Assembly (NCBI GenBank): GCA_037893245.1
Contig: JBAIAA010000606.1
Span: 558,001-622,000 of the forward strand
DNA length: 64,000 bases
Origin: Crossaster papposus
Lineage: Eukaryota; Echinodermata; Asteroidea; Velatida; Solasteridae
Reading direction: 5' to 3'
Within the stretch, counting starts at the first letter, position 1. Every line of letters begins with the position of its first letter. Below the pieces are notes generated by a model, which did not search any database, was not told where the DNA came from, and was given only the letters and a program-made list of their open reading frames with translations. The position numbers and the translations under genes were made by a program. Shown in pieces: positions 1-9,503 of the stretch.

Positions 1-139
1 GAAATTTGGCAATATTTTGGCTCAGATGTTGAGCTGGTAAGTGTCTCTTCATTTTCAAACAACGTTGAGGTTCGCAGCTCAGATATAAGTCGAGAAAATT
101 ATCCTCATTCGCAGCCATGTTTTCTTATATGTATCTATG

Positions 140-149
140 TACACGTGTA
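140..149. other. 10 bp palindrome 'tacacgtgta' (example of array-wide element)
   Basis: Perfect inverted repeat centred on CACGTG. It occurs in most monomers near monomer position 140. In a frequent variant the centre is 'tacacttgta', which breaks the symmetry. In 'tttatacacgtgtattgcc' monomers (for example near 33949) the perfect palindrome is 12 bp. Confidence 0.9.
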
Positions 150-154
150 TTGCC

Positions 155-177
155 GCACTGGCCTATGTCGCCAGTGC
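155..177. other. Hairpin-forming inverted repeat, 8 bp arms and 7 nt loop (example)
   Basis: 'gcactggc' at 155-162 is the exact reverse complement of 'gccagtgc' at 170-177. This is seen in monomers with the 'ccgcactggcctatgtcgcc' segment. Variants with 'gcattggc' pair less well. Confidence 0.88.
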
Positions 178-180
178 CCT

Positions 181-192
181 GACTCATGAGTC
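181..192. other. 12 bp palindrome 'gactcatgagtc' (example)
   Basis: Perfect 12 bp inverted repeat immediately after the hairpin element. It is present in monomers with 'ctgactcatgagtc'. The commoner 'gacgcatgagtc' monomers have an imperfect form. Confidence 0.88.
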
Positions 193-1085
193 TCACAGTT
201 TTGGTTCTTTCCATTGAGAAATTTGGCAATATTTCGGCTCAGATGTCGAGCTGGCGAGTGTCTCTTAATTCTCGAACAACGTTGAGGTTCGCAGCTCAAA
301 TATAAGTCGAGAAAGTTATCCTCATTCGCAGCCATGTTTTCTTATGTGTATCTATGTACACGTGTATTGCCGCATTGGCCTAGGTCGCCAGTGCCCTGAC
401 GCATGAGTCTCACAGTTTGGGTTTTTTCCAGTGAGAAATTTGGCAATGTTTTGGCTCGGATGTCGAGCTAGTGAGTGTCTCTTAATTCTCGAACAAAGTT
501 GAGGTTCGCAGCTCAGATATAAGACGAGAAAATTATCCTCATTCGCAGCAATATTTTCTTATGTGTATCTATGTACACGTGTATTGCCGCACTGGCCTAT
601 GTCGCCAGTGCCCTGACTCATGAGTCTCACAGTTTTGGTTCTTTCCATTGAGAAATTTGGCAATATTTTGGCTCAGATGTCGAGCTGGTGAGTATCTCTT
701 CATTCTCGAACACCGTTGAGGTTCCCAGCTAAGATGAAAGTCGAGAAAATAATCCTCATTCGCAGGCACCTTTTCTGATGTGTATGTTTGTACACGTGTA
801 TTGCCGCATTGGCCTATGCCGCCAGTGCCCTGACGCCTGACTCTCACAGTTTGGGTTCTTTCTATTGAGAAATTTGGCAATATTTTGGCTCCGATGTCGA
901 GCTGGTGAGTGTCTCTTCATTCTCGAACAACGTTGAGGTTCGCAGCTCAAATATAAGTCGAGAAAGTTATCCTCATTCGCAGCCATGTTTTTTTATGTGT
1001 ATCTATGTACACGTGTATTGCCGCATTGGCCTATGTCGCCAGTGCCCTGACGCATGAGTCTCACAGTTTGGGTTCTTTCCATTGA

Positions 1086-1302
1086 GAAATTTGGCAATAT
1101 TTTGGCTCAGATGTCGAGCTGGCGAGTGTCTCTTAATTCTCGAACAACGTTGAGGTTCGCAGCTCAAATATAAGTCGAGAAAGTTATCCTCATTCGCAGC
1201 CATGTTTTCTTATGTGTATCTATGTACACGTGTATTGCCGCATTGGCCTAGGTCGCCAGTGCCCTGACGCATGAGTCTCACAGTTTGGTTTTTTTCCATT
1301 GA
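1086..1302 (+). repeat. Representative 217 bp satellite monomer
   Basis: This unit illustrates the plain monomer, about 45% GC with about 10 CpGs. The left half contains two diverged copies of a 'gctcagat...gtcgag...cattc' block 57 bp apart. The right half contains the palindrome-rich segment around 'tacacgtgta' and 'ttggcctaggtcgcc', then a conserved 'cctgacgcatgagtctcac' and a T-rich end. The plus orientation used here is arbitrary, since no transcript or gene sets a strand. Confidence 0.95.
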
Positions 1303-1321
1303 GAAATTTGGCAATATTTTG

Positions 1322-1412
1322 GCTCAGATGTCGAGCTGGTGAGTATCTCTTCATTCTCGAACAACGTTAAGGTTCGCAGCTCAGATATAAGTCGAGAAAA
1401 TTATCCTCATTC
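1322..1412 (+). repeat. Internal diverged repeat inside a monomer (example, 57 bp apart)
   Basis: 'gctcagat' + 'gtcgag' at 1322-1335 recurs as 'gctcagat' (1379-1386) + 'gtcgag' (1391-1396), and 'tcattc' follows each (1351 and 1407). The spacing suggests the 217 bp unit contains an old internal duplication. The remaining two thirds of the monomer show no such pattern. Confidence 0.55.
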
Positions 1413-1456
1413 GCAGCCATGTTTTCTTATGTGTATCTATGTACACGTGTATTGCC

Positions 1457-1470
1457 GCATAGGCCTATGC
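1457..1470. other. 14 bp palindrome 'gcataggcctatgc' (example)
   Basis: Perfect 14 bp inverted repeat centred on AGGCCT in monomers with 'ccgcataggcctatgccgcc'. It lies between two 'tgccgc'-type repeats. In the three 202 bp monomers all but its first two bases are deleted. Confidence 0.9.
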
Positions 1471-1953
1471 CGCCAGTGCCCTGACGCATGGGTCTCACGG
1501 TTTGGGTTCTTTCCAGTGAGAAATTTGGCAATATTTTGGCTCAGATGTTGAGCTGGTAAGTGTCTCTTCATTTTCAAACAACGTTGAGGTTCGCAGCTCA
1601 GATATAAGTCGAGAAAATTATCCTCATTCGCAGCCATGTTTTCTTATATGTATCTATGTACACGTGTATTGCCGCACTGGCCTATGTCGCCAGTGCCCTG
1701 ACTCATGATTCTCACAGTTTTGGTTCTTTCCATTGAGAAATTTGGCAATATTTCGGCTCAGATGTCGAGCTGGTGAGTATCTCTTCATTCTCGAACAACG
1801 TTAAGGTTCGCAGCTCAGATATAAGTCGAGAAAATTATCCTCATTCGCAGCCATGTTTTTTTATGTGTATCTATGTACACGTGTATTGCCGCATTGGCCT
1901 ATGTCGCCAGTGCCCTGACGCATGAGTCTCACAGTTTGGGTTCTTTCCATTGA

Positions 1954-3689
1954 GAAATTTGGCAATATTTTGGCTCAGATGTCGAGCTGGCGAGTGTCTC
2001 TTAATTCTCGAACAACGTTGAGGTTCGCAGCTCAAATATAAGTCGAGAAAGTTATCCTCATTCGCAGCCATGTTTTCTTATGTGTATCTATGTACACGTG
2101 TATTGCCGCATTGGCCTAGGTCGCCAGTGCCCTGACGCATGAGTCTCACAGTTTGGGTTTTTTCCAGTGAGAAATTTGGCAATGTTTTAGCTCAGATGTC
2201 GAGCTAGTGAGTGTCTCTTAATTCTCGAACAAAGTTGAGGTTCGCAGCTCAGATATAAGACGAGAAAATTATCCTCATTCGCAGCAATGTTTTCTTATGT
2301 GTATCTATGTACACGTGTATTGCCGCACTGGCCTATTTCGCCAGTGCCCTGACTCATGAGTCTCACAGTTTTGGTTCTTTCCATTGAGAAATTTGGCAAT
2401 ATTTTGGCTCAGATGTCGAGCTGGTGAGTATCTCTTCATTCTCGAATACCGTTGAGGTTCCCAGCTAAGATGAAAGTCGAGAAAATAATCCTCATTCGCA
2501 GGCACCTTTTCTGATGTGTATGTTTGTACACGTGTATTGCCGCATTGGCCTATGCCGCCAGTGCCCTGACGCCTGACTCTCACAGTTTGGGTTCTTTCTA
2601 TTGAGAAATTTGGCAATATTTTGGCTCCGATGTCGAGCTGGTGAGTGTCTCTTCATTCTCGAACAACGTTGAGGTTCGCAGCTCAAATATAAGTCGAAAA
2701 AATTATCCTCATTCGCAGCCATGTTTTTTTATGTGTATCTATGTACACGTGTATTGCCGCATTGGCCTATGTCGCCAGTGCCCTGACGCATGAGTCTCAC
2801 AGTTTGGGTTCTTTCCATTGAGAAATTTGGCAATATTTTTGCTCAGATGTCGAGCTGGCGAGTGTCTCTTAATTCTCGAACAACGTTGAGGTTCGCAGCT
2901 CAAATATAAGTCGAGAAAGTTATCCTCATTCGCAGCCATGTTTTCTTATGTGTATCTATGTACACGTGTATTGCCGCATTGGCCTAGGTCGCCAGTGCCC
3001 TGACGCATGAGTCTCACAGTTTGGTTTTTTTCCATTGAGAAATTTGGCAATATTTTGGCTCAGATGTCGAGCTGGTGAGTATCTCTTCATTCTCGAACAA
3101 CGTTAAGGTTCGCAGCTCAGATATAAGTCGAGAAAATTATCCTCATTCGCAGCCACCTTTTCTGATGTGTATGTTTGTACACTTGTATTGCCGCATAGGC
3201 CTATGCCGCCAGTGCCCTGACGCATGGGTCTCACGGTTTGGGTTCTTTCCAGTGAGAAATTTGGCAATATTTTGGCTCAGATGTTGAGCTGGTGAGTGTC
3301 TCTTAATTCTCAAACAACGTTGAGGTTCGCAGCTCAGATATAAGTCGAGAAAACTATCCTCATTCGCAGCCATGTTTTCTTATATGTATCTATGTACACG
3401 TGTATTGCCGCACTGGCCTATGTCGCCAGTGCCCTGACTCATGAGTCTCACAGTTTTGGTTCTTTCCATTGAGAAATTTGGCAATATTTCGGCTCAGATG
3501 TCGAGCTGGTGAGTATCTCTTCATTCTCGAACACCGTTGAGGTTCCCAGCTAAGATAAAAGTCGAGAAAATAATCCTCATTCGCAGGCACCTTTTCTGAT
3601 GTGTATGTTTGTACACGTGTATTGCGGCGTTGGCCTATGCCGCCAGTGCCCTGACGCCTGACTCTCACAGTTTGGGTTCTTTCTATTGA
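1954..3689 (+). repeat. 8-mer HOR copy 2 of block A
   Basis: Monomers at 1954, 2171, 2388, 2605, 2822, 3039, 3256 and 3473 repeat the order of copy 1. Shared private variants include 'ataagacgag' and the 'ggcaccttttctgatg' start of the variable segment. Small differences are visible, such as 'gtcgaaaaaatt' near 2694 against 'gtcgagaaagtt' near 958, and 'catttttgctc' near 2835. The copies are therefore clearly older than those at 21-29.7 kb. Confidence 0.72.
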
Positions 3690-4123
3690 GAAATCTGGCA
3701 ATATTTTGGCTCCGATGTCGAGCTGGTGAGTGTCTCTTCATTTTCGAACAACGTTGAGGTTCGCAGCTCAAATATAAGTCGAGAAAATTATCCTCATTCG
3801 CAGCCATGTTTTCTTATGTGTATCTATGTACACGTGTATTGCCGCATTGGCCTATGTCGCCAGTGCCCTGACGCATGAGTCTCACAGTTTGGGTTCTTTC
3901 CATTGATAAATTTGACAATAATTTGGCTCAGATGTCGAGCTGGTGAGTGTCTCTTAATTCTCGAACAACGTTGAGGTTCGCAGCTCAAATATAAGTCGAG
4001 AAAGTTATCCTCATTCGCAGCCATGTTTTCTTATGTGTATCTCTGTACACGTGTATGGCCGCATTGGCCTAGGTCGCCAGTGCCCTGACGCATGAGTCTC
4101 ACAGTTTGGGTTCTTTCCATTGA

Positions 4124-4325
4124 GAAATTTGGCAATATTTTGGCTCAGATGTCGAGCTGGTGAGTATATCTTCATTCTCGAACAACGTTGAGGTTTGCAG
4201 CTCAGATATAAGTCGAGAAAATTATCCTCATTCGCAGCCACCTTTTCTGATGTGTATGTTTGTACACGTGTATTGCCGCCAGAGGCCTGACGCATGAGTC
4301 TCACGGTTTGGGTTTTTTCCAGTGA
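4124..4325 (+). repeat. Short (202 bp) monomer with 15 bp deletion, copy 1
   Basis: The sequence reads 'attgccgccagaggcctgac' where full monomers have an additional 15 bp, 'ataggcctatgccgc'. The missing bases lie between two 'tgccgc' direct repeats, so slippage or exchange between these 6 bp repeats explains the loss. The junction repeat is at 4274-4279. The left half is of the 'gagtatatcttc' type, unlike the other two short monomers, so this one is a chimera. Confidence 0.9.
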
Positions 4326-5193
4326 GAAATTTGGCAATGTTTTGGCTCAGATGTCGAGCTAGTGAGTGTCTCTTAATTCTCGAACAAAGTTGAGGTTCGC
4401 AGCTCAGATATAAGTCGAGAAAATTATCCTCATTCGCAGCAATGTTTTCTTATGTGTATCTATGTACACGTGTATTGCCGCACTGGCCTATGTCGCCAGT
4501 GCCCTGACTCATGAGTCTCACAGTTTTGGTTCTTTCCATTGAGAAATTTGGCAATATTTTGGCTCAGATGTTGAGCTGGTGAGTATCTCTTCATTCTCGA
4601 ACACCGTTGAGGTTCCCAGCTAAGATAAAAGTCGAGAAAATAATCCTCATTCGCAGGCACCTTTTCTGATGTGTATGTTTGTACACGTGTATTGCCGCAT
4701 TGGCCTATGCCGCCAGTGCCCTGACGCCTGACTCTCACAGTTTGGGTTCTTTCTATTGAGAAATCTGGCCCTATTTTGGCTCCGATGTCGAGCTGGTGAG
4801 TGTCTCTTCATTCTCGAACAACGTTGAGGTTCGCAGCTCAAATATTAGTCGAGAAAATTATCCTCATTCGCAGCCATGTTTTCTTATGTGTATCTATGTA
4901 CACGTGTATTGCCGCATTGGCCTATGTCGCCAGTGCCCTGACGCATGAGTCTCACAGTTTGGGTTCTTTCCATTGAGAAATTTGGCAATATTTTGGCTCA
5001 GATGTCGAGCTGGTGAGTGTCTCTTAATTCTCCAACAACGTTGAGGTTCGCAGCTCAAATATAAGTCGAGAAAGTTATCCTCATTCGCAGCCATGTTTTC
5101 TTATGTGTATCTATGTACACGTGTATTGCCGCATTGGCCTAGGTCGCCAGTGCCCTGAGGAATGAGTCTCACAGTTTGGGTTCTTTCCATTGA

Positions 5194-6061
5194 AAAATTT
5201 GGCAATATTTTGGCTCAGATGTCGAGCTGGTGAGTATCTCTTCATTCTCGAACAACGTTAAGGTTCGCAGCGCAGATATAAGTCGAGAAAGTTATCCTCA
5301 TTCGCAGCCACCTTTTCTGATGTGTATGTTTGTACACTTGTATTGCCGCATAGGCCTATGCCGCCAGTGCCCTGACGCCTGACTCTCACAGTTTGGGTTC
5401 TTTCTATTGAGAAATCTGCCCCTATTTTGGCTCCGATGTCGAGCTGGTGAGTGTCTCTTCATTCTCGAACAACGTTGAGGTTCGCAGCTCAAATATAAGT
5501 CGAGAAAATTATCCTCATTCGCAGCCATGTTTTCTTATGTGTATCTATGTACACGTGTATTGCCGCATTGGCCTATGTCGCCAGTGCCCTGACGCATGAG
5601 TCTCACAGTTTGGGTTCTTTCCATTGAGAAATTTGGCAATATTTTGGCTCAGATGTCGAGCTGGTGAGTGTCTCTTCATTCTCCAACAACGTTGAGGTTC
5701 CCAGCTAAGATAAAAGTCGAGAAAATAATCCTCATTCGCAGCCACCTTTTCTGATGTGTATGTTTGTACACGTGTATTGCCGCATTGGCCTATGCCGCCA
5801 GTGCCCTGACGCATAAGTCTCACAGTTTGGGTTCTTTCTATTGAGAAATTTGGCAATATTTTGGCTCCGATGTCGAGCTGGTGAGTGTCTCTTAATTCTC
5901 GAACAACGTTGAGGTTCGCAGCTCAAATATAAGTCGAGAAAGTTATCCTCATTCGCAGCCATGTTTTCTTATGTGTATCTATGTACACGTGTATTGCCGC
6001 ATTGGCCTAGGTCGCCAGTGCCCTGACGCATGAGTCTCACAGTTTGGGTTCTTTCCATTGA
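5194..6061 (+). repeat. Four-monomer insert, copy 1 (868 bp)
   Basis: Monomers at 5194, 5411, 5628 and 5845. The segment is marked by 'cgcagcgcagatataag' near 5264-5280, 'gaaatctgcccctattttgg' at 5411 and 'gacgcataagtctcac' near 5810. The same four monomers with the same markers lie 3442 bp downstream at 8636-9503. Confidence 0.78.
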
Positions 6062-7348
6062 GAAATTTGGCAATATTTTGGCTCAGATGTCGAGCTGGTG
6101 AGTATATCTTCATTCTCGAACAACGTTAAGGTTCGCAGCTCAGATATAAGTCGAGAAAATTATCCTCATTCGCAGCCATGTTTTCTTATGTGTATCTATG
6201 TACACGTGTATTGCCGCATTGGCCTATGTCGCCAGTGCCCTGACGCATGAGTCTCACAGTTTGGGTTCTTTCCATTGAGAAATTTGGCAATATTATGGCT
6301 CAGATGTTGAGCTGGAGAGTGTCTCTTCATTCTCGAACAACGTTGAGGTTTGCAGCTAAGATATAAGTCGAGAAAATTATCCTCATTCGCAGCCACCTTT
6401 TCTGATGTGTATGTTTGTACACGTGTATTGCCGCCAGAGGCCTGACGCATGAGTCTCACGGTTTGGGTTTTTTCCAGTGAGAAATTTGGCAATGTTTTGG
6501 CTCAGATGTCGAGCTAGTGAGTGTCTCTTAATTCTCGAACAAAGTTGAGGTTCGCAGCTCAGATATAAGTCGAGAAAATTATCCTCATTCGCAGCAATGT
6601 TTTCTTATGTGTATCTATGTACACGTGTATTGCCGCACTGGCCTATGTCGCCAGTGCCCTGACTCATGAGTCTCACAGTTTTGGTTCTTTCCATTGAGAA
6701 ATTTGGCAATATTTTGGCTCAGATGTTGAGCTGGTGAGTATCTCTTCATTCTCGAACACCGTTGAGGTTCCCAGCTAAGATAAAAGTCGAGAAAATAATC
6801 CTCATTCGCAGGCACCTTTTCTGATGTGTATGTTTGTACACGTGTATTGCCGCATTGGCCTATGCCGCCAGTGCCCTGACGCCTGACTCTCACAGTTTGG
6901 GTTCTTTCTATTGAGAAATCTGGCCCTATTTTGGCTCCGATGTCGAGCTGGTGAGTGTCTCTTCATTCTCGAACAACGTTGAGGTTCGCAGCTCAAATAT
7001 AAGTCGAGAAAATTATCCTCATTCGCAGCCATGTTTTCTTATGTGTATCTATGTACACGTGTATTGCCGCATTGGCCTATGTCGCCAGTGCCCTGACGCA
7101 TGAGTCTCACAGTTTGGGTTCTTTCCATTGAGAAATTTGGCAATATTTTGGCTCAGATGTCGAGCTGGTGAGTGTCTCTTAATTTTCCAACAACGTTGAG
7201 GTTCGCAGCTCAAATATAAGTCGAGAAAGTTATCCTCATTCGCAGCCATGTTTTCTTATGTGTATCTATGTACACGTGTATTGCCGCATTGGCCTAGGTC
7301 GCCAGTGCCCTGAGGAATGAGTCTCACAGTTTGGGTTCTTTCCATTGA
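6062..7348 (+). repeat. 1287 bp 6-mer HOR, copy 1
   Basis: Monomers start at 6062, 6279 (202 bp), 6481, 6698, 6915 and 7132. The order and private variants are reproduced exactly 1287 bp downstream. The 15 bp shortening makes the period 6 x 217 - 15. Confidence 0.82.
6279..6480 (+). repeat. Short (202 bp) monomer with 15 bp deletion, copy 2
   Basis: This monomer has the same 15 bp deletion and the same neighbouring substitution ('cagaggcc' for 'cagtggcc') as the copy at 4124. The junction repeat is at 6429-6434. The left half is the 'attatggctcagatgttgag ... gagagtg' type. Confidence 0.9.
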
Positions 7349-8635
7349 AAAATTTGGCAATATTTTGGCTCAGATGTCGAGCTGGTGAGTATATCTTCAT
7401 TCTCGAACAACGTTAAGGTTCGCAGCTCAGATATAAGTCGAGAAAATTATCCTCATTCGCAGCCATGTTTTCTTATGTGTATCTATGTACACGTGTATTG
7501 CCGCATTGGCCTATGTCGCCAGTGCCCTGACGCATGAGTCTCACAGTTTGGGTTCTTTCCATTGAGAAATTTGGCAATATTATGGCTCAGATGTTGAGCT
7601 GGAGAGTGTCTCTTCATTCTCGAACAACGTTGAGGTTTGCAGCTAAGATATAAGTCGAGAAAATTATCCTCATTCGCAGCCACCTTTTCTGATGTGTATG
7701 TTTGTACACGTGTATTGCCGCCAGAGGCCTGACGCATGAGTCTCACGGTTTGGGTTTTTTCCAGTGAGAAATTTGGCAATGTTTTGGCTCAGATGTCGAG
7801 CTAGTGAGTGTCTCTTAATTCTCGAACAAAGTTGAGGTTCGCAGCTCAGATATAAGTCGAGAAAATTATCCTCATTCGCAGCAATGTTTTCTTATGTGTA
7901 TCTATGTACACGTGTATTGCCGCACTGGCCTATGTCGCCAGTGCCCTGACTCATGAGTCTCACAGTTTTGGTTCTTTCCATTGAGAAATTTGGCAATATT
8001 TTGGCTCAGATGTTGAGCTGGTGAGTATCTCTTCATTCTCGAACACCGTTGAGGTTCCCAGCTAAGATAAAAGTCGAGAAAATAATCCTCATTCGCAGGC
8101 ACCTTTTCTGATGTGTATGTTTGTACACGTGTATTGCCGCATTGGCCTATGCCGCCAGTGCCCTGACGCCTGACTCTCACAGTTTGGGTTCTTTCTATTG
8201 AGAAATCTGGCCCTATTTTGGCTCCGATGTCGAGCTGGTGAGTGTCTCTTCATTCTCGAACAACGTTGAGGTTCGCAGCTCAAATATAAGTCGAGAAAAT
8301 TATCCTCATTCGCAGCCATGTTTTCTTATGTGTATCTATGTACACGTGTATTGCCGCATTGGCCTATGTCGCCAGTGCCCTGACGCATGAGTCTCACAGT
8401 TTGGGTTCTTTCCATTGAGAAATTTGGCAATATTTTGGCTCAGATGTCGAGCTGGTGAGTGTCTCTTAATTTTCCAACAACGTTGAGGTTCGCAGCTCAA
8501 ATATAAGTCGAGAAAGTTATCCTCATTCGCAGCCATGTTTTCTTATGTGTATCTATGTACACGTGTATTGCCGCATTGGCCTAGGTCGCCAGTGCCCTGA
8601 GGAATGAGTCTCACAGTTTGGGTTCTTTCCATTGA
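7349..8635 (+). repeat. 1287 bp 6-mer HOR, copy 2
   Basis: Monomers start at 7349, 7566 (202 bp), 7768, 7985, 8202 and 8419. Private features shared with copy 1 include 'cttaattttccaacaacg' (near 7187 and 8465). After about 8680 the sequence switches to the 5194-type segment ('cgcagcgcagatataag'), which marks an exchange junction. Confidence 0.82.
7566..7767 (+). repeat. Short (202 bp) monomer with 15 bp deletion, copy 3
   Basis: Essentially the same as the 6279 monomer, 1287 bp upstream, including 'cagaggcc'. The junction repeat is at 7716-7721. The deletion arose once and was then copied as part of the HOR. Confidence 0.9.
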
Positions 8636-9503
8636 AAAATTTGGCAATATTTTGGCTCAGATGTCGAGCTGGTGAGTATCTCTTCATTCTCGAACAACGT
8701 TAAGGTTCGCAGCGCAGATATAAGTCGAGAAAGTTATCCTCATTCGCAGCCACCTTTTCTGATGTGTATGTTTGTACACTTGTATTGCCGCATAGGCCTA
8801 TGCCGCCAGTGCCCTGACGCCTGACTCTCACAGTTTGGGTTCTTTCTATTGAGAAATCTGCCCCTATTTTGGCTCCGATGTCGAGCTGGTGAGTGTCTCT
8901 TCATTATCGAACAACGTTGAGGTTCGCAGCTCAAATATAAGTCGAGAAAATTATCCTCATTCGCAGCCATGTTTTCTTATGTGTATCTATGTACACGTGT
9001 ATTGCCGCATTGGCCTATGTCGCCAGTGCCCTGACGCATGAGTCTCACAGTTTGGGTTCTTTCCATTGAGAAATTTGGCAATATTTTGGCTCAGATGTCG
9101 AGCTGGTGAGTGTCTCTTCATTCTCCAACAACGTTGAGGTTCCCAGCTAAGATAAAAGTCGAGAAAATAATCCTCATTCGCAGCCACCTTTTCTGATGTG
9201 TATGTTTGTACACGTGTATTGCCGCATTGGCCTATGCCGCCAGTGCCCTGACGCATAAGTCTCACAGTTTGGGTTCTTTCTATTGAGAAATTTGGCAATA
9301 TTTTGGCTCCGATGTCGAGCTGGTGAGTGTCTCTTAATTCTCGAACAACGTTGAGGTTCGCAGCTCAAATATAAGTCGAGAAAGTTATCCTCATTCGCAG
9401 CCATGTTTTCTTATGTGTATCTATGTACACGTGTATTGCCGCATTGGCCTAGGTCGCCAGTGCCCTGAGGAATGAGTCTCACAGTTTGGGTTCTTTCCAT
9501 TGA
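8636..9503 (+). repeat. Four-monomer insert, copy 2 (868 bp)
   Basis: This is the partner of 5194-6061 at an offset of 3442 bp (16 x 217 - 30, because two 15 bp deletions lie between). It shares 'cgcagcgcag', 'gaaatctgcccctatttt' and 'gacgcataagtc'. One visible difference is 'cttcattatcgaac' near 8900 against 'cttcattctcgaac' near 5458. Confidence 0.78.

Larger units (their letters stand above)
218..1953 (+). repeat. 8-mer HOR copy 1 of block A
   Basis: Eight monomers at 218, 435, 652, 869, 1086, 1303, 1520 and 1737. Each pairs with the monomer 1736 bp downstream. The weakest match is the last one: 1737 has 'gagtatctc / aacgttaagg' while 3473 has 'caccgttgaggttccc'. Within the unit, monomers 1 and 5 (218 and 1086) are near-duplicates, both with 'ctggcgagtgtctcttaatt', which suggests an older 4-monomer step. 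Confidence 0.72.
1..4123 (+). repeat. HOR block A: 8-monomer higher-order repeat, 1736 bp step
   Basis: Nineteen monomers, all on an exact 217 bp grid. Marker monomers recur 1736 bp (8 x 217) apart. The 'acaaagttgagg ... ataagacgag' type is at 435 and 2171. The 'ccgttgaggttcccagct' type is at 652 and 2388. The 'ggctccgatg' type is at 869 and 2605. The 'ctggcgagtg' type is at 1086 and 2822. The 'ttgagctggtaagtg / ttttcaaac' type is at 1 and 1520, so it does not follow the 1736 bp step. From 3473 the order restarts: 3473 resembles 2388, 3690 resembles 2605 and 3907 resembles 2822. That is a 5-monomer register jump. The monomer at 3473 keeps 'tatttcggctc' from a different type at its left end, so it is a junction chimera. 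Confidence 0.8.
4124..9286 (+). repeat. HOR block B: deletion-marked 6-mer (1287 bp) with 4-monomer insert
   Basis: Twenty-four monomers, three of them only 202 bp. The unit [202 bp monomer + five 217 bp monomers] = 1287 bp recurs at 6062-7348 and 7349-8635. A related run of five begins at 4124. Markers are the 202 bp monomer, the 'acaaagttgagg' monomer (4326, 6481, 7768), the 'ccgttgaggttcccagct' monomer (4543, 6698, 7985) and the 'gaaatctggccctattttgg' monomer (4760, 6915, 8202). A four-monomer segment, 868 bp long, is present at 5194-6061 and again at 8636-9503, separating or following the 6-mers. Confidence 0.8.

Noticed and set aside
185..191. AP-1/GCN4-like TGACTCA and E-box CACGTG as functional binding sites
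   Set aside because: Both are short and explained by the palindromes in the monomer. The first is lost in the commoner 'gacgcatgag' monomers. Sequence alone gives no support for regulation.
135..335. Recurring minus-strand ORF of 66-130 codons (starts like MAANEDNFLDLYL or MPNFS) seen in nearly every monomer
   Set aside because: It is the same satellite DNA read in different phases. The 217 bp period is not a multiple of 3, stops and frame ends fall wherever small indels occur, and no domain, signal peptide or codon bias is visible.
1339..1551. Recurring plus-strand ORF of 70-82 codons (starts like MSISSFSNN or MSVSSFSNN)
   Set aside because: Repeat by-product. It overlaps the minus-strand frames over the same bases, and its length tracks monomer variants rather than any conserved protein.
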